Source: Parazoarcus communis SWub3 = DSM 12120
GTDB lineage: Bacteria > Pseudomonadota > Gammaproteobacteria > Burkholderiales > Rhodocyclaceae
DNA length: 64,000 nucleotides
Direction of reading: 5' to 3'
Assembly: GCF_003226565.1 (NCBI RefSeq)
Contig: NZ_QKOE01000001.1
Span: 558,001-622,000, forward strand
Shown here: one piece after another, positions 50,913-61,370 of the stretch
Position numbering within the stretch: the first letter of the stretch is position 1
Layout of the letters: the number at the start of each line of letters is the position of its first letter
Made by a program: the position numbers and the translations under genes
Notes under the pieces: generated by a model
Database searches by the model: none
The model's input: the letters and a program-made list of their open reading frames with translations, nothing else
What the model was told of the DNA's origin: nothing

Positions 50913-52001
50913 ATGACCGAAACCTTTTACGACGTACTGCGCCGCCAGGGGATCACCCGGCGCAGTTTCCTGAAGTTCTGCAGCCTCACTGCCACCTCGC
51001 TCGGACTGGGTTCCGCCGCCGCACCGCAGATCGCGCATGCGCTGGAAACCAAGCCGCGTACCCCGGTGCTGTGGCTGCATGGCCTGGAATGCACCTGTTG
51101 CTCGGAATCCTTCATCCGCTCGGCCCACCCGCTGACCAAGGACGTGGTGCTGTCGATGCTGTCGCTCGATTATGACGACACTCTGATGGCCGCGGCCGGT
51201 CACCAGGCCGAAGCCATCCTTGACGAGATCAGGACCAAGTACAAGGGCAACTACATCCTGGCCGTCGAAGGCAACCCGCCGCTCAACGAAGATGGCATGT
51301 TCTGCCTGCAGGGCGGTCGCCCCTTCGTCGAGAAACTGCGCGAAACTGCCGCCGACTGCAAGGCCATCATCTCCTGGGGCTCCTGTGCCTCGTGGGGCTG
51401 CGTGCAGGCCGCCAAGCCGAACCCGACCCGTGCCACCCCGGTGCACAAGGTGATCACCGACAAGCCCATCATCAAGGTGCCGGGCTGCCCGCCGATCGCC
51501 GAGGTCATGACCGCAGTGGTCACCTACATGCTGACTTTCGAGCGCCTGCCGGAACTCGACCGCATGGGCCGGCCAAAGATGTTCTACGGCCAGCGCATCC
51601 ACGACAAATGCTATCGCCGTCCCCACTTCGACGCCGGCCAGTTCGCCGAAGCCTGGGACGACGAGGGCTCGCGCAAGGGTTATTGCCTGTACAAGATGGG
51701 CTGCAAGGGTCCGACCACCTACAACGCCTGCTCCACCGTCCGCTGGAACGGCGGCGTGTCCTTTCCGATCCAGTCCGGCCATGGCTGTATCGGCTGCTCG
51801 GAGGACGGTTTCTGGGACAAGGGCGGCTTCTACGACCGCGTCACCGACATCAAGCAATTCGGAATCGAATCCAACGCCGACAAGGTTGGCGGTACTGCGG
51901 CAGCGGTGGTCGGCGCCGGCGTGGCCGCCCACGCCGCCGTCACCGCACTGGCCCGCGCCCGCAACAAGACGGGCATCGAAGTGAAGCAGGAGGAACATTG
52001 A
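50913..52001 (+). CDS. hupS: uptake [NiFe]-hydrogenase small subunit HupS
   Basis: The 362-residue protein carries a Tat signal (RRSFLKF, Arg16-Arg17, cut near residue 43) and Fe-S clusters: [10 protein letters not shown] with Cys60 and Cys63, then [17 protein letters not shown], and the C-terminal [21 protein letters not shown] and [13 protein letters not shown] motifs. A C-terminal hydrophobic helix ([22 protein letters not shown]) anchors the complex to the membrane. It passes electrons from the active site to the cytochrome b subunit. GGGGAG precedes the start. Confidence 0.97.
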   Translation: MTETFYDVLRRQGITRRSFLKFCSLTATSLGLGSAAAPQIAHALETKPRTPVLWLHGLECTCCSESFIRSAHPLTKDVVLSMLSLDYDDTLMAAAGHQAEAILDEIRTKYKGNYILAVEGNPPLNEDGMFCLQGGRPFVEKLRETAADCKAIISWGSCASWGCVQAAKPNPTRATPVHKVITDKPIIKVPGCPPIAEVMTAVVTYMLTFERLPELDRMGRPKMFYGQRIHDKCYRRPHFDAGQFAEAWDDEGSRKGYCLYKMGCKGPTTYNACSTVRWNGGVSFPIQSGHGCIGCSEDGFWDKGGFYDRVTDIKQFGIESNADKVGGTAAAVVGAGVAAHAAVTALARARNKTGIEVKQEEH

Positions 52002-52003
52002 TC

Positions 52004-53794
52004 ATGGGCGTGTACGAAACGCAAGGCTTCAAGCTCGACAACACCGGCAAACGCGTGGTGGTCGATCCGGTCACCCGGATCGAAGGCCACATGCGGGTCG
52101 AGGTCAACCTCGACAGCAACAACGTGATCCGCAACGCGGTCTCCACCGGCACCATGTGGCGCGGGCTGGAGGTCATTCTCAAGGGCCGCGACCCGCGCGA
52201 TGCCTGGGCCTTTACCGAACGCATCTGTGGCGTGTGCACCGGCACCCACGCGCTGACCTCGTGCCGGGCGGTGGAAGACGCGCTGGGCATCGACATTCCG
52301 GAAAACGCCAACTCCATCCGCAACATGATGCAACTGTGCCTGCAGGTGCATGACCACCTGGTGCACTTCTACCACCTGCACGCGCTCGACTGGGTGGATG
52401 TGATCTCGGCACTCAAAGCCGACCCCAAGGCCACCTCCGAGCTGGCGCAGAGCATCTCCAACTGGCCGCTGTCCTCGCCGGGCTATTTCCGCGACATCCA
52501 GAACCGCCTGAAAAAGTTCGTCGACTCCGGCCAGCTTGGCCCGTTCATGAACGGCTACTGGGGCAGCCCGGCCTACAAGCTGCCGCCGGAAGCCAACCTG
52601 ATGGCGGTCACCCACTACCTTGAGGCGCTGGATTTCCAGAAGGAAATCGTCAAGGTCCACACCATCTTCGGCGGCAAGAACCCGCACCCCAACTGGCTGG
52701 TGGGCGGCATGCCGTGTGCGATCAACATCCATGGCACTGGCGCCGTCGGCGCCATCAACATGGAGCGGCTGAACCTGGTCAAGAGCATCATCGAGCGCAC
52801 GATCGAGTTCGTCGACCAGGTCTACATCCCCGACCTCGTCGCCATCGCCGGCTTCTACAAGGACTGGACCTACGGCGGCGGCATCTCCTCGCTGTCGCTG
52901 CTGTCCTACGGCGACATTCCCGACCGCGCCAACGACTACAGCGCCAGCAACCTGCTGTTGCCGCGCGGCGCCATCATCAATGGCGACCTGAGCAAGATCC
53001 ACGAAGTCGACCTGCGCGACCCCGAGGAGATCCAGGAATTCGTCTCCCACTCCTGGTACAAGTACGCCGACGAAACCCGCGGACTGCACCCGTGGGACGG
53101 CGTCACCGAGCCCAACTTCGAACTGGGCAAGAACACCAAGGGCACCAAGACCAACATCCAGTCGCTGGACGAGGAAGGCAAGTACTCGTGGATCAAGTCG
53201 CCGCGCTGGAAAGGCCATGCGATGGAGGTCGGCCCGCTGGCGCGCTACGTGATCGGCTATGTGCAGGGCAACCCCGAATTCAAGGAACCGGTGGACAAGC
53301 TGCTCACCGACCTGGGCCTGCCATTGCAGGCGATCTTCTCCACCCTTGGCCGTACCGCGGCGCGCGGGCTGGAAGCCTCGTGGGCGGCGCACAAGATGAA
53401 CTACTTCTTCGACAAGATGATGGCCAACATCAAGGCCGGCGACGAGTCGACCGCCAACATCGACAAGTGGGAACCCTCCACCTGGCCGAAGGAGGTCAAG
53501 GGCGTCGGCTTCACCGAGGCCCCGCGCGGCGCCCTCGGCCACTGGATCAAGATCAAGGACGGCAAGATCGACAACTACCAGGCCGTGGTCCCCACCACCT
53601 GGAACGGCAGCCCGCGCGACCACAAGGGGCAGATTGGCGCCTTCGAGGCCAGCCTGCTGAACACCCCGGTGGCCAAGGCCGACGAACCGCTGGAGATCCT
53701 CCGCACCCTGCACTCCTTTGACCCCTGCCTGGCGTGCTCGACCCATGTGATGAGCCCGGACGGACAGGAAATGGCCACGGTCAAAGTGCGCTGA
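52004..53794 (+). CDS. hupL: uptake [NiFe]-hydrogenase large subunit HupL
   Basis: The 596-residue catalytic subunit has both nickel ligand pairs: RICGVC (Cys75, Cys78) and DPCLACSTH (Cys575, Cys578) near the C-terminus. The 15 residues after His581 are removed by an endopeptidase when nickel is inserted. It splits H2. Its ATG is two bases after the hupS stop. It is preceded by a Shine-Dalgarno-like AGGAGG within hupS. Length fits the family. Confidence 0.98.
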   Translation: MGVYETQGFKLDNTGKRVVVDPVTRIEGHMRVEVNLDSNNVIRNAVSTGTMWRGLEVILKGRDPRDAWAFTERICGVCTGTHALTSCRAVEDALGIDIPENANSIRNMMQLCLQVHDHLVHFYHLHALDWVDVISALKADPKATSELAQSISNWPLSSPGYFRDIQNRLKKFVDSGQLGPFMNGYWGSPAYKLPPEANLMAVTHYLEALDFQKEIVKVHTIFGGKNPHPNWLVGGMPCAINIHGTGAVGAINMERLNLVKSIIERTIEFVDQVYIPDLVAIAGFYKDWTYGGGISSLSLLSYGDIPDRANDYSASNLLLPRGAIINGDLSKIHEVDLRDPEEIQEFVSHSWYKYADETRGLHPWDGVTEPNFELGKNTKGTKTNIQSLDEEGKYSWIKSPRWKGHAMEVGPLARYVIGYVQGNPEFKEPVDKLLTDLGLPLQAIFSTLGRTAARGLEASWAAHKMNYFFDKMMANIKAGDESTANIDKWEPSTWPKEVKGVGFTEAPRGALGHWIKIKDGKIDNYQAVVPTTWNGSPRDHKGQIGAFEASLLNTPVAKADEPLEILRTLHSFDPCLACSTHVMSPDGQEMATVKVR

Positions 53795-53944
53795 CTTGCA
53801 GGCGGCGAGACGGAAAAGGCTTACCCCCCGGTTGCGGATCTCGAACAGCTCCCTCACCCCGCGCGTCTCACGGACCGCGACCGGCGCCCGGCCCCCTCGC
53901 CGCCTTTTTTGCACCATCCTTCCGCGACAACGGAGGTAACAGAC

Positions 53945-54652
53945 ATGCTTGCACAACAGGACGCATTCGAAGCCGAGCGCAATGCGCGCATGGTCAAGGC
54001 GGTGTACGTCTACGAGGCGCCGCTGCGGCTGTGGCACTGGATCAATGCGCTGGCGATCACCCTGCTGGCGATCACCGGCTACTTCATCGGCAAGCCGCTG
54101 CCCTCACTTGCGGGTGACACCAGCACGCAGTACCTGATGGGCTGGATCCGCTTCATCCACTTTGCCGCCGCTTATGTGTTTGCGATCGGCTTTCTCGGGC
54201 GCATCTATTGGGCCATCGTCGGCAACCACCACGCACGCCAGATCTTCCTGCTGCCCATCTTCAACGCCCGCTGGTGGAGCGAGGTGTTCTACGAACTGCG
54301 CTGGTACCTTTTCATGGTAAGGGAACCCAAGAAGTACGTCGGCCACAACCCGCTGGCGCAGCTGATGATGTTCCTGTTCTTCACCATTGGTGCGGTGTAC
54401 ATGATCCTGACCGGCTTTGCACTCTATGGCGAAGGCCTGGGCGAGGGCAGCTGGGCCGACACGATGTTTGGCTGGGTCATTGCGGCACTGGGCGGCAACA
54501 GCCTGCAGGTGCACAACATGCACCGGCTGGGCATGTGGGTGACATTGTGTTTCGTCATCGTGCACATCTACGCCGCCATCCGCGAGGACATCATGAGCCG
54601 GCAGAGCCTGATCAGCACCATGATCAGCGGCTGGCGGATGTTCAAGGACTGA
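53945..54652 (+). CDS. hupC: hydrogenase b-type cytochrome subunit HupC
   Basis: The 235-residue protein has four hydrophobic helices and the His residues expected for two hemes: YEAPLRLWHWINALAITLLAITGYFIG, FIHFAAAYVFAIGFL, and VHNMHRLGMWVTLCFVIVHIY. It passes electrons from HupS to quinone. The start at 53945 follows a CGGAGGTAAC site. No maturation genes follow; the next gene is on the other strand with an 11-base overlap of the 3' ends. Confidence 0.95.
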   Translation: MLAQQDAFEAERNARMVKAVYVYEAPLRLWHWINALAITLLAITGYFIGKPLPSLAGDTSTQYLMGWIRFIHFAAAYVFAIGFLGRIYWAIVGNHHARQIFLLPIFNARWWSEVFYELRWYLFMVREPKKYVGHNPLAQLMMFLFFTIGAVYMILTGFALYGEGLGEGSWADTMFGWVIAALGGNSLQVHNMHRLGMWVTLCFVIVHIYAAIREDIMSRQSLISTMISGWRMFKD

Positions 54653-56087
54653 GCCCAGGCGAGCTGCCGTAGGGTTCGAAGCGGCAGCGGTTCGGATCCG
54701 CGGCTGCCCGTCCGCCCACTGGCGGAAACGCCCGCTGCGGACAATCCGGCCGGTCGCACACCTTGCATGCCATGCCAATCGGTGTGCGTACCGCGGGTTC
54801 GTCCAGCGGCACGCCACGCGCATAGACCAGGCGTGCAGCGTGGCGCAGGTCGCACCCCAGCCCGATCGAGAAAGTCTTGGCCGGGCTGCCCCAGCCACCC
54901 TGGCGGTGCGTCACCGTACGCGCGATCCACAAGTAGGCGCGGCCATCGGGCATCGACGCCAGCTGGGTGACAATGCGCTCTGGCTGGGCAAACGCCTCAT
55001 ACACGCTCCACAGCGGACAGCTGCCCCCCACCCGCGAGAAGTGGAAATCGGTCGCCGACTGCCGCTTGGAGATATTGCCCGCCCGGTCGACACGCACAAA
55101 AATGAAAGGCACCCCACGCGCACCCGGCCGCTGCAAGGTAGACAGCCGGTGGCAAACTGTCTCGAAACCCACGCCAAAACGCCGGCCAAGCCGGTCGATG
55201 TCATAGGCCATCTCTTCAGCCGCGGCCAGAAAGCGGCCATACGGCAGGATCAGCGCCCCCGCGAAGTAATTTGCCAGACCAATGCGGGCCAGCGCACAGG
55301 CCTCCTCCCCGCGGAACCCGCCGGTTCCAACCAGCGCTTCGATCGTTTCGTATGCCTCGAGCAAGGCCAGCTGGGTCGCAATCTGGAAGGCACGCTGCCC
55401 ACTGTCCAGCAAGGGCGAGAGATGCAGCACGCCCCGGGCTGGCTCGAACTCGCGCAGGAAAGCAAACCCGTCACTGTCCGCCACCGCCGGACTCAACACC
55501 TGCACACCATGTGCGTCCAACAGGCGTGCGGTCAGCGCGTACTCCGCCTCTCCCGGTCTCACGCCCCAGGCCTCGGCCATACGCTCGGCCATGTCATCGA
55601 GCTCGACGATATGATTGTGGCGGGCATAGAAAAAGTCCCGCACCTCCTCGTGCGGCAATGGAACGGCAAGCGCATCGCCGCTGCTGTCGCCAAACCGTGC
55701 AGCATAGACAGACAGCCGCTCCTCCGCCTCCCGTCGTCGCCGGTCCAGGGTCAGCAAGGCACGCGCCACCGCCGGCATCTGCGCCGCCAGCTCGCGAATC
55801 TCGCTCATCGCCACCTTTTCACCGGTGACCGCCAGCCCCGCGTCGCCCAGCACATCACTCAGTTCGGCGACCAGCCGTCCCTCGTCATCGTCCGAGAAAC
55901 GCTGCACGTCCACCCCCAGCACCGAACTGATCCGTAGCAGCACGGGCACGGTCAATGGCCGCTGGTTCTGCTCGATCTGATTGAGATAACTCGGCGAGAT
56001 CTCCAGCAAGCGCGCAAGGGCGGCCTGAGTCAGCCCCTTCTCTTCGCGCAGGCGACGCACACGCACACCGGTAAAGACCTTCTTCAT
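54642..56087 (-). CDS. ScfR/RamB-type regulator of short-chain acyl metabolism
   Basis: The 481-residue protein has an N-terminal XRE helix-turn-helix (residues 7-60: [21 protein letters not shown] and [14 protein letters not shown]), a metalloprotease-like DUF955 segment (about 150-290, including [23 protein letters not shown]) and a C-terminal domain with Cys residues ([19 protein letters not shown]), the DUF2083 type of 'short-chain fatty acyl regulator'. These proteins sense acyl-CoA or related signals and control propionate and acetate genes. It is divergent from prpC with 156 bases between, the classic arrangement for its target. Both 3' ends overlap with hupC by 11 bases. Confidence 0.92.
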   Translation of the reverse strand: MKKVFTGVRVRRLREEKGLTQAALARLLEISPSYLNQIEQNQRPLTVPVLLRISSVLGVDVQRFSDDDEGRLVAELSDVLGDAGLAVTGEKVAMSEIRELAAQMPAVARALLTLDRRRREAEERLSVYAARFGDSSGDALAVPLPHEEVRDFFYARHNHIVELDDMAERMAEAWGVRPGEAEYALTARLLDAHGVQVLSPAVADSDGFAFLREFEPARGVLHLSPLLDSGQRAFQIATQLALLEAYETIEALVGTGGFRGEEACALARIGLANYFAGALILPYGRFLAAAEEMAYDIDRLGRRFGVGFETVCHRLSTLQRPGARGVPFIFVRVDRAGNISKRQSATDFHFSRVGGSCPLWSVYEAFAQPERIVTQLASMPDGRAYLWIARTVTHRQGGWGSPAKTFSIGLGCDLRHAARLVYARGVPLDEPAVRTPIGMACKVCDRPDCPQRAFPPVGGRAAADPNRCRFEPYGSSPGLSP

Positions 56088-56111
56088 CGCTTGCCCCAGA
56101 AATTAACAAGA

Positions 56112-56119
56112 TTTGCAAA
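56112..56119. promoter_or_regulatory. palindrome TTTGCAAA, candidate ScfR/RamB operator
   Basis: The perfect palindrome TTTGCAAA lies between the regulator and prpC. RamB-like regulators are known to bind TTTGCAAA-type sites, and a related piece ATTGCGAAC appears at 56184-56192. Position between the divergent genes supports a shared operator. Confidence 0.5.
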
Positions 56120-56243
56120 AACACCGAACAGCCTTCACAAATCAACGCCAATTCAGTTATTTACGGCATTTTCTGGGTGCGTATATTGCGAACAAATCAA
56201 ATCAAACGCAAATCCTTCCACCCTCTCACGCCTGGAGCACCGC

Positions 56244-57398
56244 ATGAGCACCGCTGTCGAACCCGGTTTCAAACCCAAGAAGTCCGTCGCCCTCTCCGGT
56301 GTCACCGCCGGCAACACCGCGCTGTGCACCGTCGGCAAGACTGGCAATGACCTGCACTACCGCGGCTACGACATCCTCGACCTTGCCGAACGCTGCGAAT
56401 TCGAGGAAGTCGCTCACCTGCTGGTGCACGGCAAACTGCCCACCCAGGCCGAGTTGCGTGCCTACAAGACCCGCCTGAAATCGATGCGCGGCCTGCCGGC
56501 CAGCGTAAAAGAGGCGCTGGAACGCCTGCCGGCCTCCGCCCACCCGATGGATGTGATGCGCACCGGCGTCTCCGCGCTAGGCTGTGTACTGCCCGAAAAA
56601 GACGACCACAACACCCCCGGCGCACGCGACATCGCCGACCGCCTGATGGCCTCGCTCGGCTCGATGCTGCTGTACTGGTATCACTGGTCAACCAAGGGCC
56701 AGCGTATCGACGTGGAGACCGATGACGACTCCATCGGTGGTCACTTCCTGCACCTGCTGCACGGCGAAAAACCCGCCGAAACCTGGGTGCGGGCCATGCA
56801 TACCTCGCTCAACCTCTACGCCGAACATGAGTTCAACGCCTCCACCTTTACCGCACGGGTCATCGCCGGCACCGGTAGCGATGTGTACTCGGCAGTCGCC
56901 GGTGCAATCGGCGCGCTGCGTGGCCCCAAGCATGGCGGCGCCAACGAGGTCGCCTTCGAGATCCAGAAGCGCTATGACAACCCGGACGAGGCAGAAGCCG
57001 ACATCCGCCGCCGTGTAGAGGCCAAGGAAGTCGTGATCGGCTTCGGCCATCCGGTGTACACGGTGAGCGACCCGCGCAACGTGGTCATCAAGGGCGTCGC
57101 CAAGCGCCTGTCGACGGATGCCGGCTCAAGCAAGATGTACGACATTGCCGAACGGCTGGAGCAGGTCATGTGGGAGGTCAAGAACATGTTCCCCAACCTC
57201 GACTGGTTCAGCGCGGTGAGCTATCACATGATGGGCGTACCCACGGCGATGTTCACCCCGCTTTTCGTCATTGCGCGCACCAGCGGCTGGGCCGCGCACA
57301 TTATCGAGCAGCGCATCGACAACAAGATCATCCGCCCCAGCGCCAACTATGTCGGGCCGGACGACCTTGCCTTCGTCCCCATCGAAGAGCGCCACTGA
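56244..57398 (+). CDS. prpC: 2-methylcitrate synthase
   Basis: The 384-residue enzyme condenses propionyl-CoA with oxaloacetate. It has the citrate-synthase motifs [43 protein letters not shown] and [14 protein letters not shown], and the C-terminal APSANYV-like segment ([11 protein letters not shown]). The ATG at 56244 is right after a GGAGC stretch. It is the first gene of the methylcitrate operon. It could also act on acetyl-CoA to some degree, as family members do. Confidence 0.95.
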   Translation: MSTAVEPGFKPKKSVALSGVTAGNTALCTVGKTGNDLHYRGYDILDLAERCEFEEVAHLLVHGKLPTQAELRAYKTRLKSMRGLPASVKEALERLPASAHPMDVMRTGVSALGCVLPEKDDHNTPGARDIADRLMASLGSMLLYWYHWSTKGQRIDVETDDDSIGGHFLHLLHGEKPAETWVRAMHTSLNLYAEHEFNASTFTARVIAGTGSDVYSAVAGAIGALRGPKHGGANEVAFEIQKRYDNPDEAEADIRRRVEAKEVVIGFGHPVYTVSDPRNVVIKGVAKRLSTDAGSSKMYDIAERLEQVMWEVKNMFPNLDWFSAVSYHMMGVPTAMFTPLFVIARTSGWAAHIIEQRIDNKIIRPSANYVGPDDLAFVPIEERH

Positions 57399-57500
57399 CA
57401 CCCGGCGCTGCCAGGCGGTCACGCCGCCACCCGCCCGCCCTGCTGGCGCTGCCTCCGGCAGCGCCCCACGCCCCATTCCGCCTTAGACTGCCCGCCACAC

Positions 57501-60110
57501 ATGAACACAGCCCATCGCAAACCCCTGCCCGGCACCTTGCTGGACTACTTCGACGCCCGCGAGGCGGTCGAAGCCCTCCAGCCCGGCGCCTGGTCCAAGC
57601 TGCCCTACACTGCCCGCGTCCATGCCGAGAACATCGTGCGCAAGGCCGACCCTGCCATCATCGACGCCTGCCTTGCGCAACTGGTCGAACGCAAGCGCGA
57701 GCGCGACTTTCCGTGGTATCCGGCACGCGTCGTCTGCCACGACATCCTGGGCCAGACCGCGCTGGTAGACCTGGCCGGGCTACGCGACGCCATCGCCGAC
57801 CAGGGCGGAGATCCGGCGGCCATCAATCCGGTGGTACCGGTGCAACTCATCGTCGACCACTCGCTGGCCGTCGAATGCGGCGGCAACGACCCCGATGCCT
57901 TCCGCAAGAACCGCGCAATCGAAGACCGCCGCAACGAGGACCGCTTTCACTTCATCGAATGGACCCGCAGCGCATTCGACAATGTGGACGTCATCCCCGC
58001 CGGCAACGGCATCATGCATCAGATCAATCTTGAGAAGATGTCGCCGGTCATCCAGGTACAGGACGGCGTAGCCTTTCCCGACACCTGTGTCGGCACCGAC
58101 AGCCATACCCCGCATGTGGATGCACTGGGCGTGATCGCGGTGGGCGTCGGCGGACTCGAAGCCGAAAACGTGATGCTGGGCCGCGCCTCGTGGATGCGCC
58201 TGCCCGAGATCGTCGGCGTCGAACTCAGCGGCTGTCGCCAGCCCGGCATCACCGCCACCGACATCGTGCTGGCCCTGACCGAGTTCCTGCGCCAGCAAAA
58301 AGTCGTCGGCACCTACCTGGAGTTTTTCGGCCCTGGCGCCGAAAGCCTGTCGATAGGCGACCGCGCCACCATCTCCAACATGTGTCCCGAATATGGCGCC
58401 ACCGCCGCGCTGTTCTACATTGACGCCCAGACCCTGCGCTACCTGAGCCTTACCGGCCGCAGCGCCGAACAGGTGCGGCTGGTGGAAACCTACGCCCGCC
58501 AGGCCGGGCTATGGGGCGAAACACTAGTGGCCGCATGCTACGAGCGTGTGCTGCGCTTCGACTTGTCCAGCGTGGTCCGCAACCTGGCCGGCCCCAGCAA
58601 CCCGCACCGCCGCCTGCCCACCAGCGCGCTGACCGAACTCGGCATCGCCGGCAAGCTGCAACAGGCCCGCGAACAGGAAGCCCAGGGCCTGATGCCCGAC
58701 GGCGCCGTCATCATTGCGGCCATCACCTCCTGCACCAACACCTCCAACCCGCGCAATCTCATCGCCGCCGGGCTGCTGGCGCGCAAGGCACGCAGGCTGG
58801 GACTGACCCGCAAACCCTGGGTCAAGACCTCGCTGGCACCGGGTTCGCGCGTGGTCGAGCTCTACCTGAAGGAAGCCGGCCTGCTGGAAGATCTGGAGGC
58901 GCTGGGCTTTGGCATCGTCGCCTTCGCCTGCACCACCTGCAATGGCATGAGCGGCGCCCTGGAACCCCGGATCCAGCAAGAGATCATCGACCGCGACCTG
59001 TACACCACCGCGGTTCTGTCGGGCAACCGCAACTTTGACGGACGCATCCACCCTTACGCCCGCCAGGCCTTCCTCGCCAGCCCACCGCTGGTGGTCGCCT
59101 ACGCACTGGCCGGCACCATCCGCTTCGACATCGAACAGGACTGGTTCACCATCAGCGCAGGCAAGGCCGTCCAACTGCGCGACCTGTGGCCAAGCGACGA
59201 AGAAATCGACGCCATTGTCGAACGCGCAGTCAAGCCGGCCCAGTTCCAGCAGGTCTATCTGCCCATGTTCGAACAAACCGCCCGCGCCCGCGCCGCCTCG
59301 CCGCTTTACGACTGGCGACCGCAAAGCACCTACATCCGCCGCCCACCCTACTGGGAAGGCGCCCTTGCCGGCGAACGCACGCTTACCGGCATGCGACCGC
59401 TGGCCATCCTGCCGGACAACATCACCACCGATCACCTGTCGCCATCAAACGCGATCCTGGCCGACTCCGCGGCCGGCGAATACCTGGCGCGAATGGGGCT
59501 ACCGGCGGAAGACTTCAATTCCTACGCCACCCACCGGGGCGACCACCTGACCGCGCAACGCGCCACCTTCGCCAACCCGCAACTGGTCAACGAAATGGCG
59601 GTCATCGATGGCAAGGTGCAGCAAGGCTCGCTGACCCGTGTCGAACCGGACGGCCGGGTCATGCGCATGTGGGAGGCCATCGAGACCTATATGAACCGCC
59701 GCCAGCCACTGATCATCATCGCCGGCGCCGACTACGGCCAGGGTTCCAGCCGCGACTGGGCAGCCAAGGGCGTACGCCTGGCGGGCGTCGAGGTCATTGT
59801 CGCCGAGGGGTTCGAGCGCATCCATCGCAGCAACCTGATCGGCATGGGTGTACTGCCGCTGGCATTCAAGCCCGGCACCAACCGCCACACCCTGGCGCTG
59901 GACGGCACCGAGGTGTTCGATGTAGTCGGCACCCTGGCCCCAGGGGCCGATCTGACCCTGGTCATACACCGCCGCGACGGCAAGACCCTCAACATTGCCG
60001 TCAGTAGCCGGCTCGACACCGACGAAGAGGTGTCGATCTACCGCGCGGGCGGCGTGCTGCAACGCTTTGCGCAAGACTTTCTCGCCGCAGCTAACCGGGC
60101 GGACGCCTGA
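57501..60110 (+). CDS. acnD: Fe-S-dependent 2-methylisocitrate dehydratase AcnD
   Basis: The 869-residue aconitase-family enzyme makes 2-methylaconitate from 2-methylcitrate. The cluster ligands are AITSCTNTSNPRNL and FACTTCNGMSG; other family marks are VGTDSHTPHVDALGV, NMCPEYGATAALF, GNRNFDGRIHP and the C-terminal swivel motif DYGQGSSRDWAAKG. Length and pattern match AcnD rather than the house-keeping AcnA/B. It needs PrpF for activity in vivo. It follows prpC by 102 bases. Confidence 0.95.
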   Translation: MNTAHRKPLPGTLLDYFDAREAVEALQPGAWSKLPYTARVHAENIVRKADPAIIDACLAQLVERKRERDFPWYPARVVCHDILGQTALVDLAGLRDAIADQGGDPAAINPVVPVQLIVDHSLAVECGGNDPDAFRKNRAIEDRRNEDRFHFIEWTRSAFDNVDVIPAGNGIMHQINLEKMSPVIQVQDGVAFPDTCVGTDSHTPHVDALGVIAVGVGGLEAENVMLGRASWMRLPEIVGVELSGCRQPGITATDIVLALTEFLRQQKVVGTYLEFFGPGAESLSIGDRATISNMCPEYGATAALFYIDAQTLRYLSLTGRSAEQVRLVETYARQAGLWGETLVAACYERVLRFDLSSVVRNLAGPSNPHRRLPTSALTELGIAGKLQQAREQEAQGLMPDGAVIIAAITSCTNTSNPRNLIAAGLLARKARRLGLTRKPWVKTSLAPGSRVVELYLKEAGLLEDLEALGFGIVAFACTTCNGMSGALEPRIQQEIIDRDLYTTAVLSGNRNFDGRIHPYARQAFLASPPLVVAYALAGTIRFDIEQDWFTISAGKAVQLRDLWPSDEEIDAIVERAVKPAQFQQVYLPMFEQTARARAASPLYDWRPQSTYIRRPPYWEGALAGERTLTGMRPLAILPDNITTDHLSPSNAILADSAAGEYLARMGLPAEDFNSYATHRGDHLTAQRATFANPQLVNEMAVIDGKVQQGSLTRVEPDGRVMRMWEAIETYMNRRQPLIIIAGADYGQGSSRDWAAKGVRLAGVEVIVAEGFERIHRSNLIGMGVLPLAFKPGTNRHTLALDGTEVFDVVGTLAPGADLTLVIHRRDGKTLNIAVSSRLDTDEEVSIYRAGGVLQRFAQDFLAAANRADA

Positions 60111-60146
60111 TCGGGCGCGCCCCCCGCAACCCAGGATGAGACATTG

Positions 60147-61337
60147 ATGACCCACTCACCCCAGATCCGGATTCCCGCCACCTATATGCGCGGCGGCACC
60201 AGCAAGGGCGTATTCTTCCGCCTGCAGGACCTGCCCGCCGCCGCACAGGCACCCGGCCCCACGCGCGACCGCCTGCTGCTGCGCGTGATCGGCAGCCCCG
60301 ACCCTTACGGCAAGCAGATCGACGGCATGGGCGGTGCCAGCTCCAGCACCAGCAAGGTGGTGATCCTGTCGCGCAGCATGCGCCCCGACCACGACGTCGA
60401 CTACCTGTTCGGCCAGGTCTCGATCGACCACCCGTTTGTCGACTGGACCGGCAACTGTGGCAACCTGTCTGCCGCCGTCGGTGCATTCGCCATTTCCAGC
60501 GGCCTGTTCGACCGCTGGCGGATCCCGCAGAACGGCGTCGTCACCGTACGTATCTGGCAGGCCAACATCCGCAAGACCCTCATCGCCCATATTCCCATCA
60601 CCCAGGGCGAGGTACAGGAAACCGGCGGTTTCGAACTCGACGGCGTCACCTTTCCCGCAGCGGAAGTCCAACTGGAATTTCTCGATCCGGCCGAAGACGG
60701 CGATGGAGAAGACGGGGCGATGTTCCCCACCGGCCACCTGATCGATCCGCTCGACGTACCCGGCGTCGGCCGCTTTCCAGCCACGCTGATCAACGCGGGC
60801 ATTCCCACGATCTTCGTCAACGCCGCCGACATCGGCTACACCGGCACCGAACTGCAGGACGCCATCAATAGCGACCCCGCAGCGCTCGCACGCTTCGAAG
60901 CCATCCGCGCCCATGGCGCCATCCGCATGGGGCTGATCGACCACGTATCCGAAGCCGCCAGCCGCCAGCACACGCCCAAGATTGCCTTTGTCGCCCCACC
61001 GGCCAGCTACACCACCTCCAGCGGCAAGCCGGTTGCCACAAGCGACATCGACCTGCTGGTGCGGGCACTGTCGATGGGCAAGCTGCACCACGCCATGATG
61101 GGCACCGCCGCAGTGGCCATTGCCGCCGCAGCCGCGGTGCCCGGCACCCTGGTCAATCTTGCCGCGGGTGGCGGCGAACGCAACAGCATCCGGTTCGGCC
61201 ACCCCTCGGGCACGCTGCGCGTCGGCGCCGAAGCTCGCTACGCGCGCAGCCGCTGGCAAGTTGCCAAAGCGGTCATGAGCCGAAGCGCCCGCGTGCTGAT
61301 GGAAGGCTGGGTGCGCATTCCCGGCGACGCGCTCTGA
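60147..61337 (+). CDS. prpF: 2-methylaconitate cis-trans isomerase PrpF
   Basis: The 396-residue protein has the PrpF signature IPATYMRGGTSKGVFFRLQD and QIDGMGGASSSTSKV, NCGNLSAAVGAFA and the C-terminal IRFGHPSGTLRVGAE. It converts the AcnD product to the isomer that can be hydrated further. ATG at 60147 is used over a TTG directly before. It lies 36 bases after acnD. Confidence 0.95.
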   Translation: MTHSPQIRIPATYMRGGTSKGVFFRLQDLPAAAQAPGPTRDRLLLRVIGSPDPYGKQIDGMGGASSSTSKVVILSRSMRPDHDVDYLFGQVSIDHPFVDWTGNCGNLSAAVGAFAISSGLFDRWRIPQNGVVTVRIWQANIRKTLIAHIPITQGEVQETGGFELDGVTFPAAEVQLEFLDPAEDGDGEDGAMFPTGHLIDPLDVPGVGRFPATLINAGIPTIFVNAADIGYTGTELQDAINSDPAALARFEAIRAHGAIRMGLIDHVSEAASRQHTPKIAFVAPPASYTTSSGKPVATSDIDLLVRALSMGKLHHAMMGTAAVAIAAAAAVPGTLVNLAAGGGERNSIRFGHPSGTLRVGAEARYARSRWQVAKAVMSRSARVLMEGWVRIPGDAL

Positions 61338-61370
61338 CCCACTCTGCCCCTGTCACCCCCTGGAGACCTC

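Noticed and set aside
51830-54037. 735-residue minus-strand frame opposite hupL
   Set aside because: Antisense shadow of hupL; composition is dominated by Val, Asp, Gly and His, and there is no motif or ribosome site.
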